Shown: positions 9,301-16,040, counted from the first letter of the stretch. The stretch: 34,249 nucleotides of DNA from CAYJIL01 sp964370235 (GCA_964370235.1 CAYJIL010000013.1:1-34249); one strand, 5' to 3'. A program made the numbers and translations. Notes: a model not told the origin generated them from the letters alone.

Positions 9301-9753
9301 ACACCCGAGCTAGAGGTGCTAAGCAACGATATGTATGCACAAATTGACGCAACCATAAGAGACGGAGCAATAGTTAACTTTGCCCCTATGCTTGCTATGA
9401 GTAGCTATTTTAGAAAGCACGACCTTTCGTTAATTCGTTTTGGAAGCATGAGTAATGTATTTACCATCGAAAAAGGCGTAATGAAAATACCTCGCATGAA
9501 CGTTGCATCTACCATTGGTAATATATACATTGCTGGCGAGCAGAGTTTCGAGGGCAATATGGATTACACTATCGAAGTGCCTTGGCAGGTGATACGCCAA
9601 GCGGCAATGAGCACCATCTTTGGAGGTAAAAAGAAAGAGGGGCAAGAGGAGATAATTCAGGAGGCAACCGACAAGAAATATTTGAGCGTACAAATCAAAG
9701 GTACTAGCGACGATTTTGATGTTAAAGTTGGAAAAAACAAAAATAATAAGTAG
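6346..9753 (+). CDS. Large AsmA-like inner-membrane/periplasmic protein
   Basis: A 1135-residue protein of the AsmA family, whose members are single-helix-anchored, beta-groove proteins implicated in moving phospholipid between the inner and outer membranes. A basic N-terminus is followed by one transmembrane helix (about residues 8-31, ILLMVVVSVIATFALTLSLA). The rest is periplasmic and rich in alternating beta-strands. The family start pattern (WSLDKVSITIFRHFPKVSLEL) and the AsmA C-terminal region (about 1010-1110, RFGSMSNVFTIEKGVMKIPRM ... VPWQVIRQAAMS) are clear. Two charged linkers interrupt it: EQRAQRRARLKNPQD at about 515-530 and a Lys/Arg-rich stretch at about 813-848. The charged C-terminal tail ends KNKNNK. 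It starts five bases after the RluA gene, and one base separates its stop from the MutS-like gene. Family assignment is firm; the lipid-transport role is by analogy. Confidence 0.88.
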   Translation: MKNRSWRRILLMVVVSVIATFALTLSLAWIYIRLNQESVKKTVIAIANNTTNGDWSLDKVSITIFRHFPKVSLELSGLGLYDVNSADSSQVLDIGAGYVALDIVKALKGSVDVTNVTIDSLIVNAKQDSMGIDLVRAISLKDTTSSDTTTSSYMLNLQDITLLNSNIKFSQATGERYQLSIDRLKSFFYDDADSLSLNIELQSQLDSLSTFMPLEGKNLLFNGYVNYVRSSQTANIQAGELDLGILKLLVDGTIALDSIGYTNVNASMAMRDIGAIGIDNKGLISAEAKGDGSLNLSIGVSGKRGERLFSGNVDGSGFVWLVNGKKVEDIETKLSFRAKLKDPQNYLMVDRLKARYGNNFIDLRSQISNFMEPNVTLASKGKVDLAQVVDLLGLDVHTKGEFDLDADLHSQWDKNYMLTQDSGYIKLDVQNFAFHHGDSVHLIDTISGNFIFERDTLKGRNINIAMGPNKIKVGMIVDNVMNYFLGNSNRTMLGMRVSAPHFNPSRIARAVVSKEQRAQRRARLKNPQDSMLIAARIDSIRQNAIDDVFFDCGLIIINNSGDKFSSKLSDYEATFKMRDFRANPLIFAPISQFSGDVILRRDSLIIPFARGVLGRSDIDLSLEMNGLRGLFMNPSDTTNNIHHNISVKLNSKEVYARDIFTLNRTFLLPRQMVNERIQGLKFDATLGYNLRDLVIDNALSINIRNLEGATPMYPLAISNVTLNADMNSSAINLKQVTAKVGDSDIMATGKIDIRLSERDTTFMAEFGVKSDFIDLDQIMSTDFVYSSQYEDQVIDSLEWELLTDTTLTTAAIDQKLKALSKRENRKKKRQERKSDSSTRLMNSFTPENKTERTMLTEVTADDGSQLNVLSIHLPQLHLSVDVGRARYMGLELEQISGNMKIDTTNVIALNDFTMQNDGGDMELSGKLVMDSITAPNIRLDGKMKVQNLNLSNLDFEVEMEDSENFSVGDHFKGRVDGAMDLNLFITPELEVLSNDMYAQIDATIRDGAIVNFAPMLAMSSYFRKHDLSLIRFGSMSNVFTIEKGVMKIPRMNVASTIGNIYIAGEQSFEGNMDYTIEVPWQVIRQAAMSTIFGGKKKEGQEEIIQEATDKKYLSVQIKGTSDDFDVKVGKNKNNK

Positions 9754-9754
9754 C

Positions 9755-11527
9755 ATGAGCTACGAGCCACGAGAATTTTATAACACCCAATTACAAGTAA
9801 CTACAACCCAAAAAAACATTATCAAAAAACAACGACAGTTATTTTTGGTAGTTAAACTAGTGTCGTTTCTGTTGGCAGCAGTGGCAATATATTACAGCTT
9901 TGAAGGGCTTACGCCTTTGGTCGCTGTGGTGTTTGCTGTGGTATATATATATGCATTGATACGAGATCAAAAACTAGAACAATCGGCAGCATTCTTGCGT
10001 GAGCAAATCGCAAACTTTGAGGCCGAGCTTAGGTATCTCGATGGCGACATTACAGGGCAGGAGAGTGGCGAGGAGTATTTGAATGCCGATCACCCCTATG
10101 CTCTAGATCTCGATATTTTTGGCCCCTCGTCACTATATGGCGACATTGCTCGTCCAATGACTCCGCTTGGTGCCGATAAGCTAGCTAGCTACCTGCTTAC
10201 ACCACTTACAACGCAAGAGGAGATTACTGCTCGTCAAGAGGCTATCTGCGAACTTTCTCAGCAGTGCGATTGGCTACACTCTATGCGTTCGCAGTCGAAA
10301 CTACACCCCATTCATAGATATAGCAACGGAGTAATTGCTAAGTGGGCAAATATTCCTATTATCTCACCATTTCCAACGGTGTTGCTATACTGCATAAATG
10401 GTGTGGCTATTGTCTCGCTATTGGCAGCCATTGCAGGGCTAATTCCGTTTATATTGTTTTCGGTACTTGCAGCATTGCAGCTAGGTATTGCGGCAATTAG
10501 CATGAGCCGAATATCAAAAATAGCCGCCTCGTTAGATGCTGCACTTAAATCGCTATCAAACTACTTACACATAATTAGAATGTTAGATGGCAAGAGTTTT
10601 GATTCGCCAAAGCTAAACCACATAAAGGATAGTTTGTTTGGTGGCGATGGTTCTGTGGTGGCACTAGCAAAATTGCGCCGCATACAGAGCGATATTGATT
10701 CACGCTCAAATTTACTGGTGTATATAGCACTCAATAGCCTATATTGTCGAGATTTGCATACAATAATTTCGCTGAGCAAGTGGCACAAACAATACTCTGC
10801 ATCAATCGCACAATGGGTAGATAACATCACCGAACTTGATGCACTATCTAGCATGGCAATATATAGGTTTAACCACCCCCATTTTAGTTTCCCAAGTGTC
10901 GATAAAAAGAGCATACTCTCGGCAAAAGACCTCATCCACCCGCTTATGCGAAGTGGCGAGGCGGTGCCCAACGACTTTGAGCTAGGGTCGATGAACAAGC
11001 TATTTATTGTTACGGGTGCAAACATGGCTGGTAAGAGTACCTTTTTGCGTAGTGTTGGGCTTAATATGGTATTGGCACACTGTGGATGTGTTGTAAGTAG
11101 CCCTAGCTTTAGTTTTAGTGTGGTAGATTTGTTTACTTCGATGCGTACAACCGACAACCTAAGCAAGGGTAGTTCATATTTTCATGCCGAGCTTTCACGC
11201 CTAAAACTACTATGTGATAGGGCGCAGCAACAACGCCCAATGTTTGTAATACTAGATGAGATGCTAAAGGGTACAAACTCTGCCGATAAGCTATCGGGCT
11301 CTCGTCGTTTCTTGGAGCGAATGTTAGAGTTCAATATATCGGGGCTTGTGGCTACTCACGACCTTGCGCTAGGTGAATTAGAGACTAAATACCCACATAA
11401 TTTTAAGAATATATGCTTTGAGATTGAGCATAGCGACCACAACATACACTATAGCTATAAGCTACAAAATGGTGTTAGCAAGAATATGAATGCAACGCTG
11501 CTACTAGAGCAAATGGGCATAATCTAG
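9755..11527 (+). CDS. Membrane-anchored MutS-like ATPase
   Basis: A 590-residue protein with the MutS-type ABC ATPase at its C-terminus: Walker A GANMAGKST at about 423-431, Walker B FVILDE near 497-502, then LKGTNSADK and the switch histidine in GLVATHDLALGELE. The N-terminal mismatch-recognition and connector domains of true MutS are missing. In their place are hydrophobic segments at about 27-75 (two helices) and another pair at about 210-245 (LLYCINGVAIVSLLAAIAG ... FSVLAALQLGI), so the protein should be membrane-bound. The middle resembles the MutS lever/core region. The start is the ATG one base after the AsmA stop; an in-frame extension to 9716 would run through the AsmA tail and is not convincing. 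Similar 'DNA mismatch repair protein MutS' annotations exist in Bacteroidota, but a mismatch-repair role is doubtful. Function unknown. Confidence 0.85.
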   Translation: MSYEPREFYNTQLQVTTTQKNIIKKQRQLFLVVKLVSFLLAAVAIYYSFEGLTPLVAVVFAVVYIYALIRDQKLEQSAAFLREQIANFEAELRYLDGDITGQESGEEYLNADHPYALDLDIFGPSSLYGDIARPMTPLGADKLASYLLTPLTTQEEITARQEAICELSQQCDWLHSMRSQSKLHPIHRYSNGVIAKWANIPIISPFPTVLLYCINGVAIVSLLAAIAGLIPFILFSVLAALQLGIAAISMSRISKIAASLDAALKSLSNYLHIIRMLDGKSFDSPKLNHIKDSLFGGDGSVVALAKLRRIQSDIDSRSNLLVYIALNSLYCRDLHTIISLSKWHKQYSASIAQWVDNITELDALSSMAIYRFNHPHFSFPSVDKKSILSAKDLIHPLMRSGEAVPNDFELGSMNKLFIVTGANMAGKSTFLRSVGLNMVLAHCGCVVSSPSFSFSVVDLFTSMRTTDNLSKGSSYFHAELSRLKLLCDRAQQQRPMFVILDEMLKGTNSADKLSGSRRFLERMLEFNISGLVATHDLALGELETKYPHNFKNICFEIEHSDHNIHYSYKLQNGVSKNMNATLLLEQMGII

Positions 11528-11585
11528 CTCTTTATTATTGTTGTGTGTGACTAATTGTTTTGTAATGAATTAGTTGGGTTTGGGA

Positions 11586-11617
11586 TTTGTGTTTTTAAAT
11601 TATTATTATTATATTTG
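11586..11617 (+). promoter_or_regulatory. Promoter of beta-barrel gene copy 1
   Basis: TTTG at 11586-11589, a 20-base spacer, then TATATTTG at 11610-11617. This is an exact fit to the Bacteroidota -33/-7 consensus with standard spacing. The leader to the ATG at 11675 is about 50 bases. Copy 2 has the same arrangement with the same 20-base spacing. Confidence 0.75.
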
Positions 11618-11674
11618 TGTTAGCTACTTAATGATAATATTTACATAAATATTAATTACCTAAACTAATTGATT

Positions 11675-12406
11675 ATGAAAATTCTTAGATTTAGTCTACT
11701 AATTGCATTTATTTTTACAAGTTCGGTACTTTTTGCACAAAAAGAAGGAGATTTTGTTTTGGGCGGTTCGTTTTCTTACAGTAACAACAGTACAAAATAT
11801 TTGATAGACGGTAATGAAGTTTTTCAAACAGACCTTGGCAGTTCGTCGTCTAGCAACTTCTCTATCTTGCCATCGTTTCATTGGTTTGTAAGCGATGATC
11901 TTGCGCTAGGAGCTAGTATAGGTTATAGTTATAGTAAAGTATTTTCAGGCTATACTGATGGAGGTTTTTCCGATCTAGAAACCTATAACTCAGTAGGTAT
12001 GTTTGTGTTTGAACCATCGGCATATTACTATATTAAGATATGTGATAAATTTTACTATACGCCTCAGCTATCAATTGGATATTCAGCAGGTAAAAGCTAT
12101 ATAATAACTCACGACGAATATCTTGGTAAATCAAAAGATGATAATGGTAAAGTTAAAGCATTTGGAATTGGTCTACATCTAGCTAAGTTCGAATACCGCG
12201 CGTCAGATAAAATAGGTGTTGGTGTAGGTTTGGGCTTAGGTCATATAAGATATTTGTATAGCAAATTCTCTTATACAGATCAGNNNNNNNNNNNNNNNNN
12301 NNNNNNNNNNNNNNNNNNNNNNNNNNNNNNNNNNNNNNNNNNNNNNNNNNNNNNNNNNNNNNNNNNNNNNNNNNNNNNNNNNNTATCGTTTAAATGGTAC
12401 TTCTAA
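11675..12406 (+). CDS. Outer-membrane beta-barrel protein, copy 1 (contains assembly gap)
   Basis: A small outer-membrane beta-barrel protein of about 240 residues. A cleavable signal peptide (about 1-22, ending LFAQ) is followed by alternating amphipathic strands such as FVLGGSFSYSN, FSILPSFHWFVSDDLALGASIGYSYS, FEPSAYYYIKI and KIGVGVGLGLGHIRYLY. The chain ends SFKWYF with a terminal Phe, the usual recognition signal for barrel insertion. Codons 204-237 fall in a run of N. By comparison with copy 2 the missing stretch should be roughly 26 residues (about 78 bases), so the 100 N are a placeholder and the true length is unknown. The frame begins at ATG 11675; a TTG two codons earlier is less likely. 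It has its own promoter and terminator. Ligand and role are unknown. Confidence 0.82.
   Translation: MKILRFSLLIAFIFTSSVLFAQKEGDFVLGGSFSYSNNSTKYLIDGNEVFQTDLGSSSSSNFSILPSFHWFVSDDLALGASIGYSYSKVFSGYTDGGFSDLETYNSVGMFVFEPSAYYYIKICDKFYYTPQLSIGYSAGKSYIITHDEYLGKSKDDNGKVKAFGIGLHLAKFEYRASDKIGVGVGLGLGHIRYLYSKFSYTDQXXXXXXXXXXXXXXXXXXXXXXXXXXXXXXXXXXSFKWYF
12284..12383. other. Run of 100 N (assembly gap)
   Basis: Exactly 100 undetermined bases inside beta-barrel copy 1. The round number and the position inside one of two near-identical tandem repeats show a scaffold placeholder, not a measured length. Genes could be missing or misjoined here. Confidence 0.97.
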
Positions 12407-12439
12407 TTAAATCGATAATAACTATATAGTAAACAAAAT

Positions 12440-12480
12440 AGAGCGGTTGTCTTAGTAATTAAGGCAGTCGCTCTGTTTTT
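12440..12480 (+). terminator. Terminator of beta-barrel gene copy 1
   Basis: A 14-pair stem (AGAGCGGTTGTCTT with AAGGCAGTCGCTCT, three G-U pairs), a 7-base loop AGTAATT, then GTTTTT. A classic intrinsic terminator 34 bases after the stop codon, nearly identical to the one at 13507. Confidence 0.85.
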
Positions 12481-12674
12481 CGATGCAAAAATAATAGCAC
12501 AAAATGGTGGCATATTGTAATATTATTTAAAATTTGTATATATTGTTACTCAATAACAAACTACCGTAAACTTCTTTCTCAAGCCCACTACTCATAGTTT
12601 TTATTTGGCGCTAACAACTCTTTTTGTTGTTGTGTATAACTAATTGCTATATAGTTAATTGGTTGGGTTTTTAT

Positions 12675-12706
12675 TTTGTGTTTTTAAATAATTATTATTA
12701 TATTTG
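12675..12706 (+). promoter_or_regulatory. Promoter of beta-barrel gene copy 2
   Basis: TTTG at 12675-12678, a 20-base spacer, then TATATTTG at 12699-12706. Same geometry as copy 1, so both genes should be transcribed independently. Confidence 0.75.
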
Positions 12707-12763
12707 TGTTAGCTACTAAATGATAATATTTACATAAGTATTAATTACCTAAACTAATTGATT

Positions 12764-13474
12764 ATGAAAATTCTTAGATTTAGTCTACTAATTGCATTTA
12801 TTTTTACAAGTTCGGTACTTTTTGCACAAAAAGCAGGAGATTTTGTTTTGGGTGGTTCGCTTTCTTACAGCAATAGCCAGTCAAAAATGTTTGTCAATAC
12901 CGTTGAGACAATTCAAGTAGAATCGGGTACAAATTCGAAATCTAGTAACTTCTCTATCTTGCCATCGTTTCATTGGTTTGTTAGCGACAACTTTGTGTTG
13001 GGAACTAGTATTGGTTATAATTCTAGCAAAACTTTTGCAGGGTATGGAGAAAACGGATATACTACTACCGAAAAATATATAAAATCAAATGCGTTTGTAT
13101 TTGAGCCATCGGCATACTACTATATTAAAATATGTAATAAATTATACTATACTCCTCAATTATCTATCGCTTTCTCGTCAGGTAAAAACCACTTGCATAC
13201 ATATGACCCATATTTAAGTAACTCAGATGAAGAGATTGGTAAATTAAGTGGATTTGGAATTGGTTTACATCTTGCTAAGTTCGAATACCGTGCAACAGAT
13301 AAAATAGGTGTAGGTGTAGGCTTGGGGCTAGGTCATATAGCGTACGTACACCAAAAGGTTACCGATTCACGACAACACAATGCCGTAGACTATAAGACAA
13401 GTCTGTTTGATTCGGCAATTAATACCGAAAACCTACTTGGCGATATTACTTTATCGTTTAAATGGTACTTCTAG
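12764..13474 (+). CDS. Outer-membrane beta-barrel protein, copy 2
   Basis: A complete 236-residue paralogue of the preceding gene. Signal peptide (about 1-22), strand-rich body and C-terminal SFKWYF are the same. Blocks such as NFSILPSFHWFVSD, FVFEPSAYYYIKIC, YYTPQLSI, FGIGLHLAKFEYRA and DKIGVGVGLGLGHI are shared almost letter for letter. The segments between them (about residues 29-50, 80-97, 130-152 and 185-215) differ in sequence and slightly in length, as expected for surface loops of an eight- to ten-strand barrel. The frame opens at ATG 12764, again with a TTG two codons upstream that I did not use. It has its own promoter and terminator. Ligand and function are unknown; surface-loop variation would fit phage, antibody or ligand selection. 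Confidence 0.87.
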   Translation: MKILRFSLLIAFIFTSSVLFAQKAGDFVLGGSLSYSNSQSKMFVNTVETIQVESGTNSKSSNFSILPSFHWFVSDNFVLGTSIGYNSSKTFAGYGENGYTTTEKYIKSNAFVFEPSAYYYIKICNKLYYTPQLSIAFSSGKNHLHTYDPYLSNSDEEIGKLSGFGIGLHLAKFEYRATDKIGVGVGLGLGHIAYVHQKVTDSRQHNAVDYKTSLFDSAINTENLLGDITLSFKWYF

Positions 13475-13506
13475 TTAAAGCAATAATAACTATATAGTAA
13501 AAAAAT

Positions 13507-13548
13507 AGAGCGGTTGTCTTAGTAATTAAGACAGTCGCTCTGTTTATT
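13507..13548 (+). terminator. Terminator of beta-barrel gene copy 2
   Basis: Stem AGAGCGGTTGTCTT with AAGACAGTCGCTCT (14 pairs, two G-U), loop AGTAATT, then GTTTATTT. One position differs from copy 1 and replaces a G-U pair by A-U, so the pairing is preserved. Confidence 0.82.
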
Positions 13549-13597
13549 TGATGCAAAAAATAATAGCATAAAAGGGTGGCATATTGTAATATTATTT

Positions 13598-13605
13598 TAA
13601 ATTTG
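13598..13605 (+). promoter_or_regulatory. Candidate -7 element for the secreted protein gene
   Basis: TAAATTTG, an exact TAnnTTTG match, 57 bases before the ATG at 13662. I see no good TTTG at the expected distance upstream. It lies in the last bases of duplication unit 2. Confidence 0.4.
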
Positions 13606-13661
13606 TATCATAAACGATGTGTTTACATCGTTTTATATGCGTTACACTAACTACTACTATA

Positions 13662-14660
13662 ATGAGCACAAGACTATTGCTACTTACTATCGCTGCTATT
13701 TTTTGCTGTGAATTATCATACTCGCAGCAGACAATCGAGCTAGACGAGATAATTGTTACCAATAATAGAGACCTCACACGCAAAGAGCGCAAAGAACGAG
13801 ATAAAACCATATTCAGAATATTTAAAGAGAGGCTCGAAAAAGACTTTAAACAACTAGATGGAACAACATTTCAGGTTGATTCAAAACTAAATATAACACA
13901 AGAGGGAGCATCTAAAATAAACAACCACACCAAAGCCAAATATGTTGAGTATTACAATATTAACGGAACAAAAAAGGATACTATTGCAATACACTACAAC
14001 CATGTAGATTACTACATTGATAACCAGCTCAAAGAGGAATTTGGGCAAATGTCAAAAGAGCGTGCCGACCAAAAATCACACCCCGACTACATTGACAGAG
14101 GTAGAGAGGTGCTAGACGATAATTTTTATGCTCAACTAAATAGCGAGAGAAGTGCTAAATCAAATTTCGAGAATATAAACAGAGGTGTTTGGTGGTATAA
14201 CCGAGATGCTCGTGAGTCGCTATCATATCTTACCGAAGATATGAAGAAATGGAAAATCGAAGAGGGTATAGACAATATAACGCTCACCCACATCGACAAC
14301 ACTAATGTGCTAGGCATGGTAAAGATAGAGAACCACACCACTTTTATTGTTAACCGAAGGGATTATTCGCTTCAGAAAATGAAAAATAGAATATATGTGC
14401 AGGTAAGCATCCCAATAGGTTATAAGCTGCCCAAGGATATGGTTCCGCTTTTGAATATAATATACCAAGGCGACGAGGAGCTCAAGAAATTTAGGCTTCG
14501 CCACTTGCGCATATCTGGTACATCGTCTACCGACTACAAAAGCTCTCTAGCAGGGCACTATCCAAGCCTAAGAGTGGGCGAGATGAGCTTTTGGATGCAG
14601 GATAACAAAAAGCACGTTATTAGGGGCGAAATGCAAGGAACGCTCAATGTGTGGCAATAG
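13662..14660 (+). CDS. Secreted protein of unknown function with a TonB-box-like N-terminus
   Basis: I do not recognise this 332-residue protein. From the ATG at 13662 it has a signal peptide (about 1-22, MSTRLLLLTIAAIFCCELSYS). The frame is open 15 codons further upstream, but that adds unhelpful residues before the signal. The mature N-terminus reads QQTIELDEIIVTNN, which resembles the LDEVVVTG stretch at the start of TonB-dependent receptor plugs, but no barrel or plug follows. Next comes a very charged segment (DLTRKERKERDKTIFRIFKERLEKDF), then a mixed alpha/beta body without known motifs, with paired aromatics (NRGVWWYNRDARES, YYNINGTKKDT, HYNHVDYYID). The last quarter looks strand-rich. 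It follows the barrel duplication on the same strand and ends before a bidirectional terminator. Location is probably periplasm or surface. Confidence 0.7.
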   Translation: MSTRLLLLTIAAIFCCELSYSQQTIELDEIIVTNNRDLTRKERKERDKTIFRIFKERLEKDFKQLDGTTFQVDSKLNITQEGASKINNHTKAKYVEYYNINGTKKDTIAIHYNHVDYYIDNQLKEEFGQMSKERADQKSHPDYIDRGREVLDDNFYAQLNSERSAKSNFENINRGVWWYNRDARESLSYLTEDMKKWKIEEGIDNITLTHIDNTNVLGMVKIENHTTFIVNRRDYSLQKMKNRIYVQVSIPIGYKLPKDMVPLLNIIYQGDEELKKFRLRHLRISGTSSTDYKSSLAGHYPSLRVGEMSFWMQDNKKHVIRGEMQGTLNVWQ

Positions 14661-14678
14661 AGGAGGAGTATAGCCAAT

Positions 14679-14722
14679 AGCAAATAAGGTGTCTCGATTT
14701 AAGTCGAGACACCTTATTTGCT
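14679..14722. terminator. Bidirectional terminator between convergent genes
   Basis: A perfect 19-pair inverted repeat: AGCAAATAAGGTGTCTCGA at 14679-14697 and its complement at 14704-14722, with the loop TTTAAG. It lies 18 bases after the secreted-protein stop and 17 bases from the acyltransferase stop, serving both strands. There is no long T-run; the outer stem arms are A/T-rich instead. Confidence 0.8.
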
Positions 14723-14739
14723 ATGTTAGTAAAGAGATA

Positions 14740-15822
14740 TTAACCAACAATGTATTTGCTTTTTGGCAGGAAGGATAAAATTTTCACCACCACATAAGTA
14801 CCCACATAAGCAGAAAGTGCAATCACAAAGATCTTTAGAGGTACCGACTCAATAAATGAGAAGAACTTATATGAGAAACCTAGAACAAAGATGTGTGCAA
14901 GGTAGATACCATAGCTCAACTTCGAAATATCGGTAACAACACCAAGCAGTTTACCATTCTTAATATTAATTTTCTTCATCATAATAAACAGTGCAAAAGT
15001 TGTCATTACACAGTTTGGAGTACAAAACCTCCATGGCATTTCATACAAATAGCCATCACCTGTTGGGTAAAGGTGCTCGAACAAGAAGTACGAAATAGCC
15101 CAACCAGCCAAGAATATTGGTGTGCCAACTGCTACGCTCTTTTTGGTATCCCAATTGATATATGTTCTAATATAATAGGCTAGTACAATATAACCAATAA
15201 AGCCCGAGAAATAGAACAATGGTGTAAATTCATTCCACAAACACTCACCAAAGATACCATATTCATCTCCTGCTAAGTATTTTGCATAGTGGTGAAAAGT
15301 GCTAATAAACCATAATACCAAGAATCCTTGTATATGGCTCTTTTTTGCTGTACGCAACCATGGCGATATAACAGGCATAATTAGATATACACCTATAAAC
15401 ATATAGATATACCATAGGTGACCTGCCTCTAGGTTAAAGTTATAGATTAGGCGTGTGAGCTGCGACTTCATTGCCTCTACGCTCATTCCACCCCAAAGCA
15501 CAGGTAGCGTGGCATAGGCTAGTGACCAAACAACAAACGGAATAAGCACCCTAGAAAAACGACGTGTAAAAAACGTTTTTAGGCTAGCTCCCTCTTTTAG
15601 CGGAAGCAAAAGGTAACTAGATACCATTACAAAAATGGGAACACATGCCCTTATCGCGCTATCGATGACACTCGACCAAAATACCTCGTCGGCTGTGAGC
15701 GATACCTCGGTTATGTAATCGACATAAAAAAACTCGCACGAGTGCACTAGGATAACCATAAAACAAGCAATAACTCGCATGGCATCAAGGAACGTTATCC
15801 TCTCTTGATTAGTTGTAGACAT
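14740..15822 (-). CDS. Membrane acyltransferase, acyltransferase-3 family
   Basis: A 360-residue polytopic inner-membrane protein of the acyltransferase-3 family (PF01757), which moves acyl groups, usually acetyl or succinyl, onto glycans. The start ERITFLDAMRVIACFMVILVHS contains the family Arg16 and His27. About ten hydrophobic helices follow, with FTRRFSRVLIPFVVWSLAY at about 86-104, GHLWYIYMFIGVYLIMPVISPW at about 135-156, and YGIYLAHIFVLGF near 310. No SGNH domain is fused. It is a single-gene unit between a bidirectional terminator and a long upstream region shared with a divergent AraC-type regulator, which may control it. The substrate is unknown; O-acetylation of lipopolysaccharide or capsule sugars is the usual role of relatives. 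Confidence 0.88.
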   Translation of the reverse strand: MSTTNQERITFLDAMRVIACFMVILVHSCEFFYVDYITEVSLTADEVFWSSVIDSAIRACVPIFVMVSSYLLLPLKEGASLKTFFTRRFSRVLIPFVVWSLAYATLPVLWGGMSVEAMKSQLTRLIYNFNLEAGHLWYIYMFIGVYLIMPVISPWLRTAKKSHIQGFLVLWFISTFHHYAKYLAGDEYGIFGECLWNEFTPLFYFSGFIGYIVLAYYIRTYINWDTKKSVAVGTPIFLAGWAISYFLFEHLYPTGDGYLYEMPWRFCTPNCVMTTFALFIMMKKINIKNGKLLGVVTDISKLSYGIYLAHIFVLGFSYKFFSFIESVPLKIFVIALSAYVGTYVVVKILSFLPKSKYIVG

Positions 15823-15972
15823 TTTGAATACTAGTAGTTTTAATTATTATTATTGATATTTTAGATGTGTGGTTAATGCAAAAAAATATAACTGCCTCTA
15901 TCAATTACAAAAGGTAGCTAGTGCAATAAAGTAAAAACCGACAATCACACGTGTAAAGTTTAACTACACTGT

Positions 15973-16027
15973 TTGGTTAGTGTTAATTGCTTGTTTTTGC
16001 ATAGTTATATTGGTTAGTTAAATTTGC
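15973..16027. promoter_or_regulatory. Direct repeat, candidate AraC-type operator
   Basis: TTGGTTAGT occurs at 15973-15981 and again at 16010-16018. Extending each to 18 bases keeps 14 matching positions. The start-to-start distance of 37 bases is about three and a half helical turns. AraC-family proteins often bind paired direct repeats near their own gene; binding here is inferred. Confidence 0.35.
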
Positions 16028-16040
16028 ACTTGCAAAGGTA

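Larger units (their letters stand above)
11528..12540 (+). repeat. Tandem duplication, unit 1 (promoter + beta-barrel gene + terminator)
   Basis: This unit matches 12618-13608 from its first bases (ctcttt followed by a TTGTTGTGT-like run) through promoter, leader, gene and terminator to the AATTTGTAT end. The segment 11650-11744 (pre-ATG bases plus signal-peptide codons) is identical to 12739-12833 over 95 bases. The gene interior has diverged clearly, and the last codons and terminator are again nearly identical. A 100-N run lies inside this copy. Confidence 0.85.
12407..12763. other. AT-rich intergenic region between the two barrel genes
   Basis: These 357 bases hold the terminator of copy 1 (12440-12480), the end of unit 1 (to 12540), a unique spacer of about 77 bases (12541-12617), and the start of unit 2 with its promoter (12675-12706). 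I see no reading frame of interest and no RNA gene in it. Confidence 0.7.
12618..13608 (+). repeat. Tandem duplication, unit 2 (promoter + beta-barrel gene + terminator)
   Basis: The second copy of the unit described at 11528-12540, in the same orientation. The conserved ends are outside the gene and at the signal-peptide and last codons. Divergence is concentrated in the segments that would form loops between beta-strands. The right end contains TAAATTTG, a possible promoter for the next gene; unit 1 has the same place with one extra A. Confidence 0.85.

Noticed and set aside
9716..9754. Upstream extension of the MutS-like protein by 13 codons
   Set aside because: The extension overlaps the AsmA C-terminus in another frame and adds no recognisable residues. 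The ATG at 9755, one base after the AsmA stop, is the natural start.
9755..11527. Gene as classical mutS mismatch-repair protein
   Set aside because: It is far too short, lacks the Phe-x-Glu mismatch-recognition domain and has hydrophobic helices.
12407..12763. Insertion-sequence or MITE explanation for the repeats around 12.4-13.6 kb
   Set aside because: The repeats have no terminal inverted ends, target-site duplications or transposase. They coincide with a whole gene unit and are better explained by tandem duplication.
15990..16010. Leader peptide frame MQKQAINTNQTV on the minus strand upstream of the acyltransferase
   Set aside because: Only 12 codons, with no regulatory codon pattern and no following attenuator structure.
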